DNA of 44,931 bases, taken from contig JAVBQY010000008.1 in the NCBI GenBank assembly GCA_031548545.1, positions 1-44,931 of the forward strand, written 5' to 3'. Numbering within the stretch: position 1 is the stretch's first letter; each line of letters starts with the position of its first letter. The notes under the pieces are model-generated. The model searched no databases and was not told the DNA's origin. It saw nothing but the letters and a program-made list of their open reading frames with translations. Positions 8,266 to 16,302 of the stretch are shown here, in pieces. The position numbers and the translations under genes were made by a program. The DNA is from UBA932 sp031548545. GTDB lineage: Bacteria; Bacteroidota; Bacteroidia; Bacteroidales; UBA932.

Positions 8266-8559
8266 ATGGAAATATTCAATAAGACGGAGATTGAACGGTA
8301 CATGAAAAAGCATGCCATTACCAAAAGTGTGTTGCAACAATGGGTGAATATAGTGGAGGAGGCCGACTGGGATAACCATGCAGATTTAAAAACAACCTTC
8401 CCGGCAGCTGATTATGTAGGAAATTTGCGCTATGTGTTTAATATAAAAGGAAATGGTTATCGATTAGTGGCCGTGGTGGTATTTGTGTCCGGGACATTGA
8501 TTGTACGCTTTGTAGGCAGCCATGCCGAATATGATAAGATTGATTGTAAGACTATATAA
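8266..8559 (+). CDS. higB: HigB-type toxin (mRNA interferase, RelE superfamily)
   Basis: The protein has 97 residues from the ATG at 8266. The RelE/HigB fold is indicated by WVNIVEEADWDNHADLKTTFPAADYVGNLRYVFNIKGNGYRLVAVVVFVSG, followed by the IVRFVGSHAEYDKID ending typical of HigB (basic and aromatic residues, then the terminal H-x-x-Y). These toxins bind the ribosome and cut mRNA during translation. The order toxin then antitoxin is the HigBA arrangement. The start was chosen because the promoter -7 lies at 8242-8249. It is 9 bp upstream of higA and both lie between the two tRNA-Pro 3'-end copies, so it was likely acquired horizontally. Confidence 0.9.
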   Translation: MEIFNKTEIERYMKKHAITKSVLQQWVNIVEEADWDNHADLKTTFPAADYVGNLRYVFNIKGNGYRLVAVVVFVSGTLIVRFVGSHAEYDKIDCKTI

Positions 8560-8568
8560 TAAAGCAGC

Positions 8569-8982
8569 ATGAACATAAAAACATTAACGAAAATCACCAC
8601 CAAAGAGCAGTATGAAGCCGTTAGCAAACGCGTAGAGCAGTTGATTAAAGAGGCTACGGAAAAGAATATGTTGGAGCTGGGGCTGGATAATGAGTATATC
8701 CGGGAGATTGGCCGTTTGTCGCGTTTGGGTGCTGAATATGAAAATGAGCATGTGGAGTTCAAGCACCTGAAAGTACGCGCCAAATCACCGCTAATTAAAG
8801 AGATTGAGGAGGCCATGTATAGCCGTCATTTAAAACAGAAAGACCTGGCAGAGATGTTGGATATTAATGAGCCTACACTTTCTCAAATAATGACAGGGAA
8901 ACGGCATATCTCTATGCGCACAGCCCAACGCTTGTATCACACCCTGCAAATAGACCCTAAAGTGATCATGGAATATGCCTAA
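8569..8982 (+). CDS. higA: HigA-type antitoxin with XRE-family HTH
   Basis: The protein has 137 residues. The N-terminal about 75 residues are helical and charged and probably wrap the toxin. The C-terminal part is a helix-turn-helix of the XRE/Cro type: IEEAMYSRHLKQKDLAEMLD, then INEPTLSQIMTGKRHISMRTAQRLYHTL. It should neutralise HigB and repress the operon, the candidate operators being at 8191-8218. The long N-terminal extension before the HTH is usual for the HigA of this toxin subgroup. Ribosome-binding sequence is weak. The motif TTTCCCCCTGATCC just after its stop recurs beside the broken higA-like gene at 44674. Confidence 0.9.
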   Translation: MNIKTLTKITTKEQYEAVSKRVEQLIKEATEKNMLELGLDNEYIREIGRLSRLGAEYENEHVEFKHLKVRAKSPLIKEIEEAMYSRHLKQKDLAEMLDINEPTLSQIMTGKRHISMRTAQRLYHTLQIDPKVIMEYA

Positions 8983-9027
8983 GTTTCCCCCTGATCCAGA
9001 ATCAATCCAATCCCAATTGCATTTTCA

Positions 9028-9108
9028 TTGCATTTTAAAAAGAAAAAGCACTTACAAATTAATGCAAGTGCTTGGTTTTCATTTGTCGGGGTACTCCGAC
9101 TCGAACGG
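9028..9108 (-). repeat. intact tRNA-Pro 3' end plus terminator (partner of 7858-7934)
   Basis: This is the reference copy for the decayed repeat at 7858-7934. It contains the last 20 or so bases of tRNA-Pro and the terminator hairpin. The pair brackets about 1.1 kb carrying higBA. Confidence 0.65.
9036..9073 (-). terminator. terminator of tRNA-Pro
   Basis: On the minus strand AAGCACTT (9073-9066) pairs with AAGTGCTT (9053-9046) and is followed by TTTCTTTTTA. It lies 13 bp beyond the tRNA-Pro 3' end. Confidence 0.8.
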
Positions 9109-9159
9109 AGGACCCCCTGCTCCCAAAGCAGGTGCGCTAGCCAACTGCGCCACACCCCG
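9086..9159 (-). tRNA. tRNA-Pro (anticodon UGG)
   Basis: A 74-nt cloverleaf on the minus strand. The acceptor stem CGGGGTG pairs with TACCCCG (one G-U pair), with A as discriminator. The anticodon loop TTTGGGA gives UGG. CCA is not encoded. Its 3' end is partly duplicated at 7858-7934, suggesting use as an integration target. Confidence 0.97.
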
Positions 9160-9263
9160 AAAAAAAGCCCCTCCGGCATTTGGTGATGCTTAAGGGGCTG
9201 CAAAGGTAGTTAATTTTTTTGAATGCGCCAAAATTCTGTTCCCGGCATTTCCGGTGCGGATGG

Positions 9264-10061
9264 CTACAGGGCTTTAGTCCACTGTTTGTAACGATCGGTA
9301 AAATCGTTGCCTTTTTTGCTGCCGTTCTTTTCCCAGACTTCTTTAATGTTTTTAATGCGGTTCTCGTCTTTCGGATGGGTGCTCAGCCATTCGGGTGTTT
9401 TGCCGGAGTTACCGGTCTGTTCGGCCTGCATTTTTTCAAAGAAACCGGCAACGCCCAAGGGGTTGTACTCGGTGTGAGAAAGGTAAATCACCGCCTGGCT
9501 ATCGGCCTCATATTCGTCGGTACGGCTGAAAGCCAGACCGCCAACGTTTCCGGCCAGCTGGGCTGCAATCTGGAGGTACATATCGGGGTTCTGTCCTAAC
9601 AGCATGCTGGAAATAGTTGATATGCCGTATTGCTTGGTCATTTGTTCGGTGGAGTGGCGGCAGGCGGCGTGGGCCATTTCGTGTCCCATTACCCCGGCCA
9701 GCTGGGCTTCGTTGTCCAGGTATTTGATCAGGCCTTTGTAAACATATAATTTACCACCGGGGCAGGCGAAGGCGTTGAGTACATCGGCGTCAATGATTTG
9801 CACGCTCCAGTCGAAATCCTTGGCGTGTTCCACCTGTCCGCTGGAGAGGATGGTGTTAAAGATGCGACGTACATTCTTGTAGGCGTCTGCATATTTTACG
9901 CTGTCAAGCAGGGGATATTCTTTGGTGTCGCCCTGGATCTGGGCGTACATCTGGTTGCCGAAGGTTTTATCGTCTTCTACGGAAAACAGGTTGATCTGGT
10001 TCAGGGTGGCGCAAGAGCTAAATGAGAGCAGTACAATAAGTAATAAATAAGGTTGTTTCAT
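9264..10061 (-). CDS. M48-family metallopeptidase, lipoprotein (LoiP/YcaL-like)
   Basis: The protein has 265 residues from the ATG at 10061; the frame extends 11 codons further, but a -7 promoter element at 10084-10091 excludes that start. The signal peptide ends in SFSSC, a lipobox, so it is anchored in the periplasm. The peptidase core shows GVMGHEMAHAACRH, the zinc-binding HExxH (HEMAH), and the third ligand in EYEADSQAV. SSHPKDENRI-type sequence (here STHPKDENRIKNI) near the C-terminus is the usual end of this subfamily. Relatives degrade misfolded outer-membrane or periplasmic proteins. The gene is single and divergent from the CoA-transferase gene. Confidence 0.93.
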   Translation of the reverse strand: MKQPYLLLIVLLSFSSCATLNQINLFSVEDDKTFGNQMYAQIQGDTKEYPLLDSVKYADAYKNVRRIFNTILSSGQVEHAKDFDWSVQIIDADVLNAFACPGGKLYVYKGLIKYLDNEAQLAGVMGHEMAHAACRHSTEQMTKQYGISTISSMLLGQNPDMYLQIAAQLAGNVGGLAFSRTDEYEADSQAVIYLSHTEYNPLGVAGFFEKMQAEQTGNSGKTPEWLSTHPKDENRIKNIKEVWEKNGSKKGNDFTDRYKQWTKAL

Positions 10062-10083
10062 AGTAAAAATAGGATTTAGGGCG

Positions 10084-10091
10084 CAAAGGTA
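10084..10091 (-). promoter_or_regulatory. -7 element for the M48 peptidase gene
   Basis: CAAAGGTA reads TACCTTTG on the minus strand, 22 bp before the chosen ATG. No -33 match at the right distance. Confidence 0.55.
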
Positions 10092-10141
10092 CAAAAAAAT
10101 CTGTTTATCTTTTTTGGGGTACAGCCTATTGTCTTTTTTAT

Positions 10142-10149
10142 TACCTTTG
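10142..10149 (+). promoter_or_regulatory. -7 element for the CoA-transferase gene
   Basis: TACCTTTG, 24 bp before the ATG at 10174. It is the divergent counterpart of the element at 10084. Confidence 0.6.
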
Positions 10150-10173
10150 CGCAGATTTTAAAAAAAATAGCTT

Positions 10174-11655
10174 ATGGCAATCAAAAGAATTTCGGCCGAT
10201 GAAGCGGCTATGCTTATTAAACATAATGATAATGTGGGATTCAGCGGGTTTACCCATGCCGGTTGCCCAAAGGTCGTTTCTGTTGCTTTGGCTAAGCGGG
10301 CGGAAGCGGAGCATGCCAAGGGAAATCCTTTTAAAATAGGGATGTTCACAGGAGCTTCTACCGGTGATAGTATTGACGGTGCGTTGGCCCGTGCGCAGGC
10401 GGTGAAATTCCGTACGCCTTATCAAACCAATAATGATATGCGTAATGCAATCAATAAGGGAGAAATCAATTATTTTGACCTTCACCTGTCGGCCCTGGCG
10501 CAAGACCTGCGTTATGGCTTTTTCGGCCCGGTGGATGTGGCGATAGTGGAAGCGGCCGATGTGACGGAAGACGGAGAAATCATACCGACCTGCGGCGTGG
10601 GGATCATGACTACTATAACCCGTTTGGCCAAGTTGGTGATTGTGGAGTTGAACAAATGGCATCCGGCGGCTATCCGCGGTATGCATGATTTGTATGAGTT
10701 GCCCGATCCTCCCTGCCGTTGCAGCATTGCATTAGACTCGGTTGCTACCCGTTTGGGTAAAGAATATGTGAAGATCGATCCGGCCAAGATCGTAATCGTG
10801 GAAACCAACCAGCCCAATGAGGGTGGCGGATTCGCTCCGGTAGATGAGGTAACCGCCAAAATCGGCGAGCATGTGGCCAACTTCCTGGTGAAAGAAATGA
10901 AGGAAGGCCGGATGCCTGAGAGCTTCCTTCCGGTACAGTCCGGCGTGGGCAATATTGCCAATGCCGTGTTGGCTGCTATGGGTGATAATAAAGAAATTCC
11001 TAATTTCAACGTATATACCGAAGTGATCCAGGATGCGGTGATCGACCTGATTGAGCAGGGCCGTGTACGCTTTGCCAGCGGTAGCTCGCTTACGGTGAGC
11101 AATCCCTGCATGGAGAAAATATACAGCAAGCTGGATTTCTTCAAAGAAAAGATTGTATTGCGTCCTTCGGAGTTCTCCAATAATCCCGAACTGGTGCGCC
11201 GTTTAGGTATTATCTCTATGAATACTGCCCTGGAAGCCGACGTCTTCGGTAATATCAATTCTACCCATGTAATGGGTAGTAAGATGATGAACGGTATCGG
11301 CGGTTCCGGCGATTTTACGCGCAGCGCTTATATCTCTATCTTCCAGACGCCATCGACGGCCAAGGACGGCAAGATCAGCGCCTTTGTGCCCATGGTCTCG
11401 CATACCGACCACCACGAGCACTCGGTGAAGATCATCGTATCGGAGTATGGCGTGGCCGACCTGCGCGGCAAATCACCCCGCGAACGCGCCGAATGTATTA
11501 TTGAAAATTGCGCCCATCCGGATTACCGTCCCCTGCTGCGTCAATATCTTGAGAGCGGTGCCGCCGGACAAACTCCGGTGAACCTTTACAATGCCTTTGC
11601 CTTCCATAAAGCCTTTATGGAAACCGGAGATATGCGGAATGCGAAGTTACAATAG
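10174..11655 (+). CDS. succinate/acetyl CoA-transferase (acetyl-CoA hydrolase/transferase family)
   Basis: The protein has 493 residues, full length for the class I acetyl-CoA hydrolase/transferase family (ScpC, Cat1, AarC). Two domains are visible: an N-terminal CoA-transferase half (GFSGFTHAGCPKVV onward) and a C-terminal half containing VYTEVIQDAV with the likely catalytic glutamate, FASGSSLTVSN, and NGIGGSGDFTRSAYISIFQTPST, which is highly characteristic. It moves CoA between succinate and acetate or propionate. In fermenting Bacteroidota this links succinyl-CoA or propionyl-CoA with acetate formation. It is monocistronic between its own promoter and a strong terminator. The exact acyl preference cannot be read from sequence. 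Confidence 0.92.
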   Translation: MAIKRISADEAAMLIKHNDNVGFSGFTHAGCPKVVSVALAKRAEAEHAKGNPFKIGMFTGASTGDSIDGALARAQAVKFRTPYQTNNDMRNAINKGEINYFDLHLSALAQDLRYGFFGPVDVAIVEAADVTEDGEIIPTCGVGIMTTITRLAKLVIVELNKWHPAAIRGMHDLYELPDPPCRCSIALDSVATRLGKEYVKIDPAKIVIVETNQPNEGGGFAPVDEVTAKIGEHVANFLVKEMKEGRMPESFLPVQSGVGNIANAVLAAMGDNKEIPNFNVYTEVIQDAVIDLIEQGRVRFASGSSLTVSNPCMEKIYSKLDFFKEKIVLRPSEFSNNPELVRRLGIISMNTALEADVFGNINSTHVMGSKMMNGIGGSGDFTRSAYISIFQTPSTAKDGKISAFVPMVSHTDHHEHSVKIIVSEYGVADLRGKSPRERAECIIENCAHPDYRPLLRQYLESGAAGQTPVNLYNAFAFHKAFMETGDMRNAKLQ

Positions 11656-11680
11656 TGTAAACGCAACGCGCTGATAAACA

Positions 11681-11715
11681 AAAAAACCTGCATCGTTAAT
11701 GGTGCAGGTTTTTTA
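11681..11715. terminator. bidirectional terminator between convergent genes
   Basis: AAAAAACCTGCA (11681-11692) pairs with TGCAGGTTTTTT (11703-11714). The A and T runs on both sides allow use from either strand: by the CoA-transferase gene and by the opposing lipoprotein gene. Confidence 0.9.
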
Positions 11716-11737
11716 TTGGGAACACTCTCCGTGAAAT

Positions 11738-13195
11738 TTATTTACGGGAGAATTTGCTTGGATCAAATTTGATTGTTTGCACCTTGAGCGGTTGTTCAAA
11801 CGGACGAAAATCTCCCTTTGTTGTTTGTTTGGATACGGAAGAAGCCGATGCCGCCGATGCGCCGGCAGGAGTAGTCATGGTAAACTTGAGGTTCTTATAC
11901 AACTCAGTAAAGGCTCCATTGATCGTATTTGTCCCGGTAGTCAGGGATAAAACACCAAGTTCAATATCATAGTCAACACCTTCGTAGTTATAAACTCCGG
12001 AGAAGTCGATCACTTTGGTTGTTAAATTTACGTCTAATGGGTATAAGTCATCGATAATGTAAATCATCTGTCCTCTTGTAAAAAATGCAGCCTGAACGAT
12101 ATCATTTTGGCCATTGGAACTTACTCCTATTTTGAATCGTTTAAAGTGCAGTTCTTCAGTTGTGCCATCGATATCTATGCGTAGCAGGTACGGGAAGGTA
12201 TTGGCAAAGTTGGTCATATTATAATAACTGGTGGCGTTGTTTGACGGCTGAACGATGCTGCAGGTCCAGGTGGGCGTGCCCGGCGTCGCCAAGTAATTGG
12301 GCGTGCCCGTGGCGGTATAAGTTCCGAGAAGGTCAGCATATTGGAATCCGCCGCAACTGCTGATGCTAACCATATGTTTCGGGCTGACATCACCTTCGCC
12401 GACGTCATTTATACCTACTACAGTGTAGGTTCCGCTTACTTTTGCCGTATAAGTCATAGCCGTAGCCTCTGCAATCGCGGTGTTGTTTCTGAACCATTGA
12501 TAAGAGGTGGCGCGGTTAATCGCTCCGATGGTCAATGTTACCGTTGTTGCAGGGCAGGTATTGGCCGTTGCACCCTGAATGGTTCCGGCGGGATCAGGGG
12601 CCAGTGGGCAAACCGAGATAGTAACCCCGTGTCCTGCGCTAACCGTACCGGTACCGATAGTATTAACGCCGGCAACGGTATAGGTGCCGGTTGCAGACAC
12701 TGTGTATGCTGTTGTCGTAGCCGCTGCAATGGCGGTGCCGTTTTTATACCATTGATAAGAGGTGGCTCTGTTGATGGCTCCGATGGTCAATGTAACTGTT
12801 GTAGCGGGGCAGGTGTTGGCTGTAGCACCCTGTATGGCGCCGGCAGGATCCGGAGCTTGCGGGCAAACCGTGATCGTTACGATATGGCCGGCGCTGGCCG
12901 TGCCGGTACCGGAGGTATTAACACCGGCTACGGTATACGTTCCGCTTTCTGTGACTAAATAAGTAGAGGCCGTGGCCGAAGGAATAGCGGCGCCGTGTTT
13001 GTACCATTGGTAGGATTGCGCTCCGCTCACCGTAGCAATGGATAGATTTACACTGGCAACAGGACAAACATTGGCTTCAGCACCTTGTATGGCTCCCGGA
13101 GTAACCGGTACAGGAATCTTTTCCTCATCGCTTTTACATGAAGAAACCGTTGCCAATACGCAGGCAAAAGCAAAATAGAACAATAATTTTTTCAT
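11738..13195 (-). CDS. lipoprotein with three tandem Ig-like repeats
   Basis: The protein has 485 residues from the ATG at 13195; the frame is open 14 codons further, but the promoter lies there. The lipobox VSSC (Cys20) is followed by KSDEE, a surface-export-like acidic tag. Residues 33-283 are three Ig-like repeats of about 84 residues, each with paired cysteines (ANxCP near the start, a Cys near the end), SYQWYKNG and SGTYTVAGVN. This resembles the adhesin-type repeats of large Bacteroidota surface proteins. The last about 200 residues form a beta-rich domain of unknown family ending in a basic tail, without the type IX secretion C-terminal domain I would recognise. A role in adhesion or glycan binding is a guess. 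Confidence 0.88.
   Translation of the reverse strand: MKKLLFYFAFACVLATVSSCKSDEEKIPVPVTPGAIQGAEANVCPVASVNLSIATVSGAQSYQWYKHGAAIPSATASTYLVTESGTYTVAGVNTSGTGTASAGHIVTITVCPQAPDPAGAIQGATANTCPATTVTLTIGAINRATSYQWYKNGTAIAAATTTAYTVSATGTYTVAGVNTIGTGTVSAGHGVTISVCPLAPDPAGTIQGATANTCPATTVTLTIGAINRATSYQWFRNNTAIAEATAMTYTAKVSGTYTVVGINDVGEGDVSPKHMVSISSCGGFQYADLLGTYTATGTPNYLATPGTPTWTCSIVQPSNNATSYYNMTNFANTFPYLLRIDIDGTTEELHFKRFKIGVSSNGQNDIVQAAFFTRGQMIYIIDDLYPLDVNLTTKVIDFSGVYNYEGVDYDIELGVLSLTTGTNTINGAFTELYKNLKFTMTTPAGASAASASSVSKQTTKGDFRPFEQPLKVQTIKFDPSKFSRK
12347..13099 (-). repeat. three about 252-bp tandem repeats coding the Ig-like domains
   Basis: The units correspond to residues 33-116, 117-201 and 202-283 of the lipoprotein. 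Repeats two and three begin with almost the same sequence (GATANTCPATTVTLTIGA, then NRATSYQW in both), while the first is more diverged. This suggests recent duplication of the middle unit. Confidence 0.85.
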
Positions 13196-13224
13196 TGGCT
13201 TATGTATTTGAAATTTAATGCACA

Positions 13225-13255
13225 CAAAAATAATCAATAATAAGGGGAAAACAAA
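13225..13255 (-). promoter_or_regulatory. promoter of the Ig-repeat lipoprotein gene
   Basis: On the minus strand TTTG (13255-13252), a 19-bp spacer and TATTTTTG (13232-13225) match both Bacteroidota elements. The ATG is 29 bp further on. Confidence 0.75.
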
Positions 13256-13290
13256 TTTTAAAGACGCTTTATAGTATTAGTATTGCGCTG

Positions 13291-13332
13291 AAAAAAACTA
13301 AGGAGGCCTTGTCAAGTCTCCTTAGTTTTTTC
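13291..13332 (-). terminator. terminator of the aspartase gene
   Basis: ACTAAGGAG (13297-13305) pairs with CTCCTTAGT (13318-13326), flanked by A7 on one side and T runs on the other. It lies 14 bp past the aspartase stop and is symmetrical enough to work from either strand. Confidence 0.88.
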
Positions 13333-13345
13333 TATTTACCGGTGA

Positions 13346-14782
13346 TTAAAACACCAACTTTACGGGCTTGATCATATTGGCCGGATCAAGGATAGTATCC
13401 AGCTGCTCTTTGGTCAGCAGTTTCTTTTCCAGTACCAGCTCGTAAACGCTGCGGCCGGTTTCCAGCGCTTCTTTGGCTACGATAGTAGAGTTCTGGTAGC
13501 CGATATAGGGGTTGAGGGCGGTTACCAGTCCGATGCTCTTTTGTACCAGCTCGCGGCAATGGTCGGCATTGGCGGTGATACCGTCAATACATTCAATGCG
13601 CAGGGTGTTGAAACCATTGACCATCCATTGGGCGGATTCGAAAACACAGTAAACCATTACCGGTTCCATTACGTTCAGCTCCAACTGGGCGGCTTCGGCG
13701 GCCATGGTACAGGTCAGGTCATTACCGATCACGCGGAAGCAGATCTGGTTCATCACTTCGGGGATCACAGGGTTCACCTTGCCCGGCATGATGGAAGAGC
13801 CCGGTTGTTTTGGGGGCAGGTTGATTTCGCCGAGGCCGGTACGGGGGCCCGATGACATCAGGCGCAGGTCATTACAGATCTTACCGATCTTAATGGCCAA
13901 GCGTTTCAATGCGGAAGAGTAGGCCATCATCGGAGAGGTGTCGGAGGTAGCTTCTACTAAGTCCGGCGCCAGTTTTACATCTAATTTTGTAATCTCGCGC
14001 AGGTGGCGGATACAGATGTCGGAATAGCCCGGTTCCGAGCAGATCCCGGTTCCGATGGCCGTGGCGCCCATATTTACGGTAAGGAAATCCTGGGCCATGT
14101 GGTGCAGGTTGGCCAGTTCGGATTTCAATGCAGAGGCGAAGGCGGCAAAACTTTGTCCCAGGGTCATAGGCACGGCGTCTTGCAGCTGGGTACGACCCAT
14201 CTTGATCACGCCGGAAAATTCATTGGCTTTCTTTTCAATAGAGGCCATCAGGTCTTCCAGGGCTTTTACCACATCAAGGTGGGCGAAATACAGGGCGAAG
14301 TGTACGGCGCTGGGGTAAGCGTCGTTGGTTGACTGCGACATGTTGACATGGTTGTTCGGGTGGCAGAACTCATATTCACCGTGTTTTTTGCCCAGGAGCT
14401 CCAAGGCCCGGTTGGCAATCACCTCATTGGCATTCATATTGGTAGAGGTACCTGCACCACCCTGTATCATATCTACCGGGAAGTGATCATGGTGTTGTCC
14501 GTCAATTAATTCCTGGCAGGCTTTCACAATGGCGTCTTTAATTTCGCCGGGTAGGAGGCCTTGTTCATGGTTTGCCAGGGCGGCGCCCATTTTTACAATA
14601 GCCAATCCCTTGATAAAGTGGGGGAAATGGTAAATCCGGGCATGGCTGATACTGAAGTTTTCAATTCCACGGAGGGTTTGAACGCCGAACAATGCTTCTT
14701 CGGGAACGGGACGATCGCCCAATAAGTCGTGCTCCATACGGGTCTTGCCGGAAATGGGAAAGCGGTAAATTGCCTGTGACAT
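13346..14782 (-). CDS. aspA: aspartate ammonia-lyase (aspartase)
   Basis: The protein has 478 residues, the normal length for the fumarase/aspartase superfamily. It carries the catalytic-loop signature GSSIMPGKVNP, the upstream MIQGGAGTSTNMNANEVIANRA substrate-binding segment, and NNHVNMSQSTNDAYPSA. The TSTNMN and QSTND blocks match aspartase as well as class II fumarase. The sequence around residues 16-40 (RMEHDLLGDRPVPEEALFGVQTLRGIENF) favours aspartase. It converts L-aspartate to fumarate and ammonia, feeding fumarate respiration and succinate formation. An alternative start at Met16 is possible. The gene is monocistronic with a consensus promoter and its own terminator. Confidence 0.93.
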   Translation of the reverse strand: MSQAIYRFPISGKTRMEHDLLGDRPVPEEALFGVQTLRGIENFSISHARIYHFPHFIKGLAIVKMGAALANHEQGLLPGEIKDAIVKACQELIDGQHHDHFPVDMIQGGAGTSTNMNANEVIANRALELLGKKHGEYEFCHPNNHVNMSQSTNDAYPSAVHFALYFAHLDVVKALEDLMASIEKKANEFSGVIKMGRTQLQDAVPMTLGQSFAAFASALKSELANLHHMAQDFLTVNMGATAIGTGICSEPGYSDICIRHLREITKLDVKLAPDLVEATSDTSPMMAYSSALKRLAIKIGKICNDLRLMSSGPRTGLGEINLPPKQPGSSIMPGKVNPVIPEVMNQICFRVIGNDLTCTMAAEAAQLELNVMEPVMVYCVFESAQWMVNGFNTLRIECIDGITANADHCRELVQKSIGLVTALNPYIGYQNSTIVAKEALETGRSVYELVLEKKLLTKEQLDTILDPANMIKPVKLVF

Positions 14783-14832
14783 AGGGGTAAAATTATTTTT
14801 GATAAGGTTATTATTTCTAATTAAAAACTAAA

Positions 14833-14864
14833 CAAAGATAGAAAATTAAAATCAAAAACACAAA
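14833..14864 (-). promoter_or_regulatory. consensus promoter of aspA
   Basis: On the minus strand TTTG (14864-14861), a 20-bp spacer and TATCTTTG (14840-14833). Both elements match exactly, and the predicted leader is about 45 nt. Confidence 0.8.
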
Positions 14865-14884
14865 AATGTAGAGAGATTAGTAGC

Positions 14885-16084
14885 TTAGGCCTTGCCTTTC
14901 GCTTTTGGCAGGAATAGCCCTGCGATTCCTAACAGCGGCATGTAGGCGCAGCAGTCATACACATATTGGATGCCGTGGCTGTCGGCCAGCTTGCCCAGTA
15001 CGGCTGCGGCGATGCCCGCTATCCCGAAGGCCAGGCCGAAGAAGAGTCTGGATATCAGCCCTACCTTCGTGGGCAATAATTCCTGCGCATAGACCAGTAT
15101 GGCCGAGAAAGCCGACGAGAGGATGAGTCCGATGAGTATACTCAGTATGCAGGTCCACAACAGGTTGGCATGGGGCATGAGCAGGGCGAAAGGCGCTGTG
15201 CCCAGAATGGACACCCAAATCACCCATTTCCGTCCTACACGGTCGCCTATGGGGCCGCCGAGTAACGTGCCGGCTGCTGCGGCAAAGAGATAAGCAAACA
15301 GGAATAGTTGTGACTGCGCAGTGGTCACGCCGAATTTACCAATGAGATAGAAGGTGTAAAAGTAGGAGAGGCTGGCGGTGTATACATATTTGGAGAAGAT
15401 CAACACCAGCAACAGGAGTAGTGAAATATAGATTTGCCTTTTGCTTAGCCGTACCCGGTGTATGGCCTTGACTCCGGCCTGGGAACGGTTCATTCTGCGG
15501 ATAGAGAGGCGTTGCCAGCGGCTTAAGGGCTTTTTGGCCAGTAAAGAAATGATGGAAATTACAACAAATACGGCGATATAGCGTTGTCCGTAAGGCGCTA
15601 CAATTGCGGCGGCGAGCAGCGGCCCGACAGCGCCGCCGAAGTTGCCGCCCACCTGGAAGATGGATTGCGCCAGTCCGTGCCGTCCTTCTGAGGCGATATG
15701 GGTGAGGCGTGAGGCTTCGGGGTGTATCACCGCCGAGCCTATGCCGATAAATACGACGGCAATCATGACGGCCCAGACGGCCGGGGCAAAGCCGAGGATC
15801 AGCAGGCCGGCCGAGGTGGAGAGCGTCCCTATGGTGAGGTAGCGGGGGCTTGGGTGTTTATCAAACCAGACTCCAAATACGGGCTGAAACAGGGAGGAGC
15901 AAATCTGATAGACCAAAGAAATCAGGCCGATTTCTCCGAATGAAAGCGCCAGCGTGTCTTTAATCACCGGATAGGACGATGAAACGATGGATTGGAGCAT
16001 GTCATTGAACAGGTGTACCAGGCTTAAAGAGAAGAGTATGGGAAGGGCGGCAGAGGAAGACTTGCCGGCGAAGAAACGTTTCAT
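14885..16084 (-). CDS. MFS permease, fosmidomycin-resistance (Fsr) family
   Basis: The protein has 399 residues from the ATG at 16084; the longer frame is excluded by a -7 element at 16103-16110. It has about twelve hydrophobic segments with the mid-protein basic loop of the major facilitator fold. SLVHLFNDMLQSIVSSSYPVIK and the following LSFGEIGLISLVYQICSSLFQPVFG are close to the Fsr family consensus. GDRVGRKWV in the second half is the MFS loop motif. The family exports small molecules, with fosmidomycin as the namesake substrate; the native substrate is not evident. A housekeeping efflux role is as likely as resistance. Confidence 0.9.
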   Translation of the reverse strand: MKRFFAGKSSSAALPILFSLSLVHLFNDMLQSIVSSSYPVIKDTLALSFGEIGLISLVYQICSSLFQPVFGVWFDKHPSPRYLTIGTLSTSAGLLILGFAPAVWAVMIAVVFIGIGSAVIHPEASRLTHIASEGRHGLAQSIFQVGGNFGGAVGPLLAAAIVAPYGQRYIAVFVVISIISLLAKKPLSRWQRLSIRRMNRSQAGVKAIHRVRLSKRQIYISLLLLLVLIFSKYVYTASLSYFYTFYLIGKFGVTTAQSQLFLFAYLFAAAAGTLLGGPIGDRVGRKWVIWVSILGTAPFALLMPHANLLWTCILSILIGLILSSAFSAILVYAQELLPTKVGLISRLFFGLAFGIAGIAAAVLGKLADSHGIQYVYDCCAYMPLLGIAGLFLPKAKGKA

Positions 16085-16102
16085 ATTGCGTATTTTGAAA
16101 CG

Positions 16103-16110
16103 CAAAGATA
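16103..16110 (-). promoter_or_regulatory. -7 element for the MFS gene
   Basis: CAAAGATA reads TATCTTTG on the minus strand, 18 bp before the chosen ATG. No clear -33 element. Confidence 0.55.
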
Positions 16111-16253
16111 AGTGATTTTCCAGATATATCTTGATGTGTAGAAAACGGTTAAAACAAAGCGGCTTAAAAAATATTTTTATAAAGTCAGTTTGACTCCGGC
16201 GATGAAATTTAACTTTTCTGCAGAAAATATGCGGCAGTAGTGTATTTTTTTAT

Positions 16254-16261
16254 TATCTTTG
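16254..16261 (+). promoter_or_regulatory. -7 element heading the eight-gene kinase/AAA+/FHA/PP2C operon
   Basis: TATCTTTG, 41 bp before the first ATG. A -33 match at the right distance is not clear. It is the only recognisable promoter I found before 28659, and junctions downstream are tight or overlapping. Confidence 0.6.
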
Positions 16262-16302
16262 CTTTAAGTGCATTGGATCTTCTTTAACCTAAACAGAGAA
16301 AT

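Noticed and set aside
10512..11258. 248-codon minus frame in the CoA-transferase gene
   Set aside because: Antisense to a full-length enzyme with clear motifs.
12341..12958. 205-codon + frame opposite the Ig-repeat lipoprotein
   Set aside because: It is antisense to repeated coding sequence. Its openness follows from the repeat composition, and it lacks a promoter or a family.
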